Of a stretch of 6,671 bases of DNA, positions 5,675 through 6,671 are shown piece by piece. The translations under genes were made by a program, and so were the position numbers. The stretch is from Nautiliaceae bacterium (GTDB lineage Bacteria; Campylobacterota; Campylobacteria; Campylobacterales; Nautiliaceae), in NCBI GenBank assembly GCA_027063075.1, contig JAMOSM010000134.1, forward strand, positions 1 through 6,671, written 5' to 3'. Each line of letters begins with the position of its first letter. Position 1 is the first letter of the stretch. The notes beneath the pieces were generated by a model, which saw nothing but the letters and a program-made list of their open reading frames with translations, made no database searches and was not told where the DNA came from.

Positions 5675-6671
5675 TTAAATTTCTGCATACCCGACACTTA
5701 GGGCCGCTTTTAAATTTTTAAGCTCATTTAAAACTTCATCATTTACATCATTATCTACAATAATAACAGCCATTGCTTGACCTTCTTTATTTCTACCAAG
5801 CCTAAAGTCTGCAATGTTGATATTATGTTTTGCAAGAGTCATACCAACTTCTCCAATAACTCCTGGGACATCTGTATTTTTAAAGAAAATCATTTTTCCT
5901 TTTGGTTCAAATTCTAAATCAAAACCTTTAAATTCTACAACCCTTGGATGATTTTCAAGCATTGTCCCGCTTATTGAATACTCTCCATCATCTGTAATTA
6001 CTTTTATATTTACAAGATTTTTATACGTTTCGTTTTTAGAAGATTTTACTTCTGTCTCGATTCCCTTTTCTTTTGCTAAAAATTCAGCATTTACATAATT
6101 TACATTATCTGTAATATTTTTCAAAAGCCCAACGAGACTAAAAGTAAGTACCGATTTATCTTCTTTTGCTATATCTCCGCTTAAGTTTATTTTTACTTTT
6201 TTAATAGGTTTATTAATAATTTGAGAGAGGATATATCCCATTTTTTGAGCAAGTTCAAGATATTTAATAATCCACTCAGGAGTATTTGCAGTATTTATAG
6301 GAAGATTTAATGCATTTGGATAACTGCTGCCCCTTAGAGCCTCAATTATAGCTTCAGCTGCCTGGACTGCAATTCTCTCTTGTGATTCAATAGTATTTGC
6401 CCCGATATGAGGAGTAACTGATGTGTTTTCAAGTTCAAAAAACGGATGCTCAGTCACAGGCTCTTTTTCAAACACATCTATTCCAAGCCATCTTATTTTT
6501 CCGCTTTTAAGTCCTTCATAAACATCTTTTTCATTATAAAGCCCGCCTCTTGCGCAGTTAATCAAAACTACGCCGTCTTTCATTTTCTCAATCTCTTTTT
6601 TTGTAATCATATTGATTGTTTCTGGCGTTTTTGGAGTATGGATTGTAATAAAATCACATTTAAGTATCTCA
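5675..6671 (-). CDS. serA: D-3-phosphoglycerate dehydrogenase, C-terminal part (5' end off the window)
   Basis: First enzyme of the phosphorylated serine pathway: it oxidises 3-phosphoglycerate to 3-phosphohydroxypyruvate with NAD+. The frame is open from the window edge, so the gene is truncated here. The 20 residues before the Met at 6608-6610 (CDFITIHTPKTPET...) are typical SerA sequence, and that Met is internal. In the 331 visible residues, the catalytic triad is present: Arg41 in NCARGG, Glu70 in DVFEKEP, and His88 in TPHIGANT. After the substrate domain comes an intervening (ASB) domain at about 130-250, then a C-terminal ACT domain at about 258-331 with NTDVPGVIGEVG and HNINIADFRLG. 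This is the long type I PGDH layout known from Mycobacterium tuberculosis, where ACT and ASB domains mediate serine feedback. The NAD-binding GxGxxG lies off the window. It is the upstream visible gene of the serA-efp-PLD-apt row; its promoter is not in view. Confidence 0.96.
   Translation of the reverse strand, partial: EILKCDFITIHTPKTPETINMITKKEIEKMKDGVVLINCARGGLYNEKDVYEGLKSGKIRWLGIDVFEKEPVTEHPFFELENTSVTPHIGANTIESQERIAVQAAEAIIEALRGSSYPNALNLPINTANTPEWIIKYLELAQKMGYILSQIINKPIKKVKINLSGDIAKEDKSVLTFSLVGLLKNITDNVNYVNAEFLAKEKGIETEVKSSKNETYKNLVNIKVITDDGEYSISGTMLENHPRVVEFKGFDLEFEPKGKMIFFKNTDVPGVIGEVGMTLAKHNINIADFRLGRNKEGQAMAVIIVDNDVNDEVLNELKNLKAALSVGYAEI

Noticed and set aside
6608..6610. ATG at 6610 as the serA start
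   Set aside because: The frame stays open to the window edge, and the upstream codons encode conserved SerA sequence (DFITIHTPKTPET). The Met is internal and the gene is truncated by the window.
1..6671. CRISPR array, tRNA, insertion sequence or defence island
   Set aside because: I saw no spaced direct repeats, cloverleaf, transposase or typical defence partner genes. A single PLD-family gene is not enough to call a defence system.

Overview
This AT-rich window most likely comes from a Campylobacterota (epsilonproteobacterial) genome, plausibly a thermophilic or hydrothermal-vent lineage such as the Nautiliales. The genus is an inference. It rests on the strong A/T codon bias, Lys/Ile/Asn-rich proteins, an EF-P close to Campylobacter EF-P, and an apt / dedA / pepA neighbourhood that I recall from Campylobacter jejuni (apt-dedA-pepA). 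No 16S rRNA gene or other decisive marker is present.

Layout, left to right. (1) Positions 2-82, + strand: the last 26 codons of an outer-membrane phospholipase A (pldA). It converges on pepA and overlaps it by 9 bp, with a perfect 13-bp inverted repeat over the overlap. (2) Positions 3285-74, - strand: a compact trpB-dedA-pepA operon. trpB and dedA overlap as ATGA, and dedA abuts pepA with no gap. (3) Positions 3286-3332: a 47-bp divergent intergenic region with -10-like boxes on both strands. (4) Positions 3333-3572, + strand: a 79-aa orphan gene with four cysteines. (5) Positions 6671-3584, - strand: a second tight cluster, serA (5' end off the window)-efp-PLD lipoprotein-apt, with gaps of 11, -1 and 14 bp. 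It ends 11 bp from the convergent small gene.

Most genes are housekeeping: serine synthesis (SerA), the last step of tryptophan synthesis, which consumes serine (TrpB), translation elongation at proline runs (EF-P), adenine salvage (Apt), peptide turnover (PepA) and membrane homeostasis (DedA, PldA). SerA and TrpB are linked metabolically through L-serine, but they lie in separate transcription units.

The accessory part is the PLD-like lipoprotein gene. It is clearly more AT-rich than its neighbours and has no good Shine-Dalgarno sequence of its own, so it looks like a later insertion between efp and apt. I see no CRISPR array, tRNA, rRNA, insertion sequence or phage gene, and no convincing new multi-gene system. 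The most interesting items are the PLD lipoprotein, the small cysteine protein, the trpB placement, and the hairpins at the two convergent junctions.
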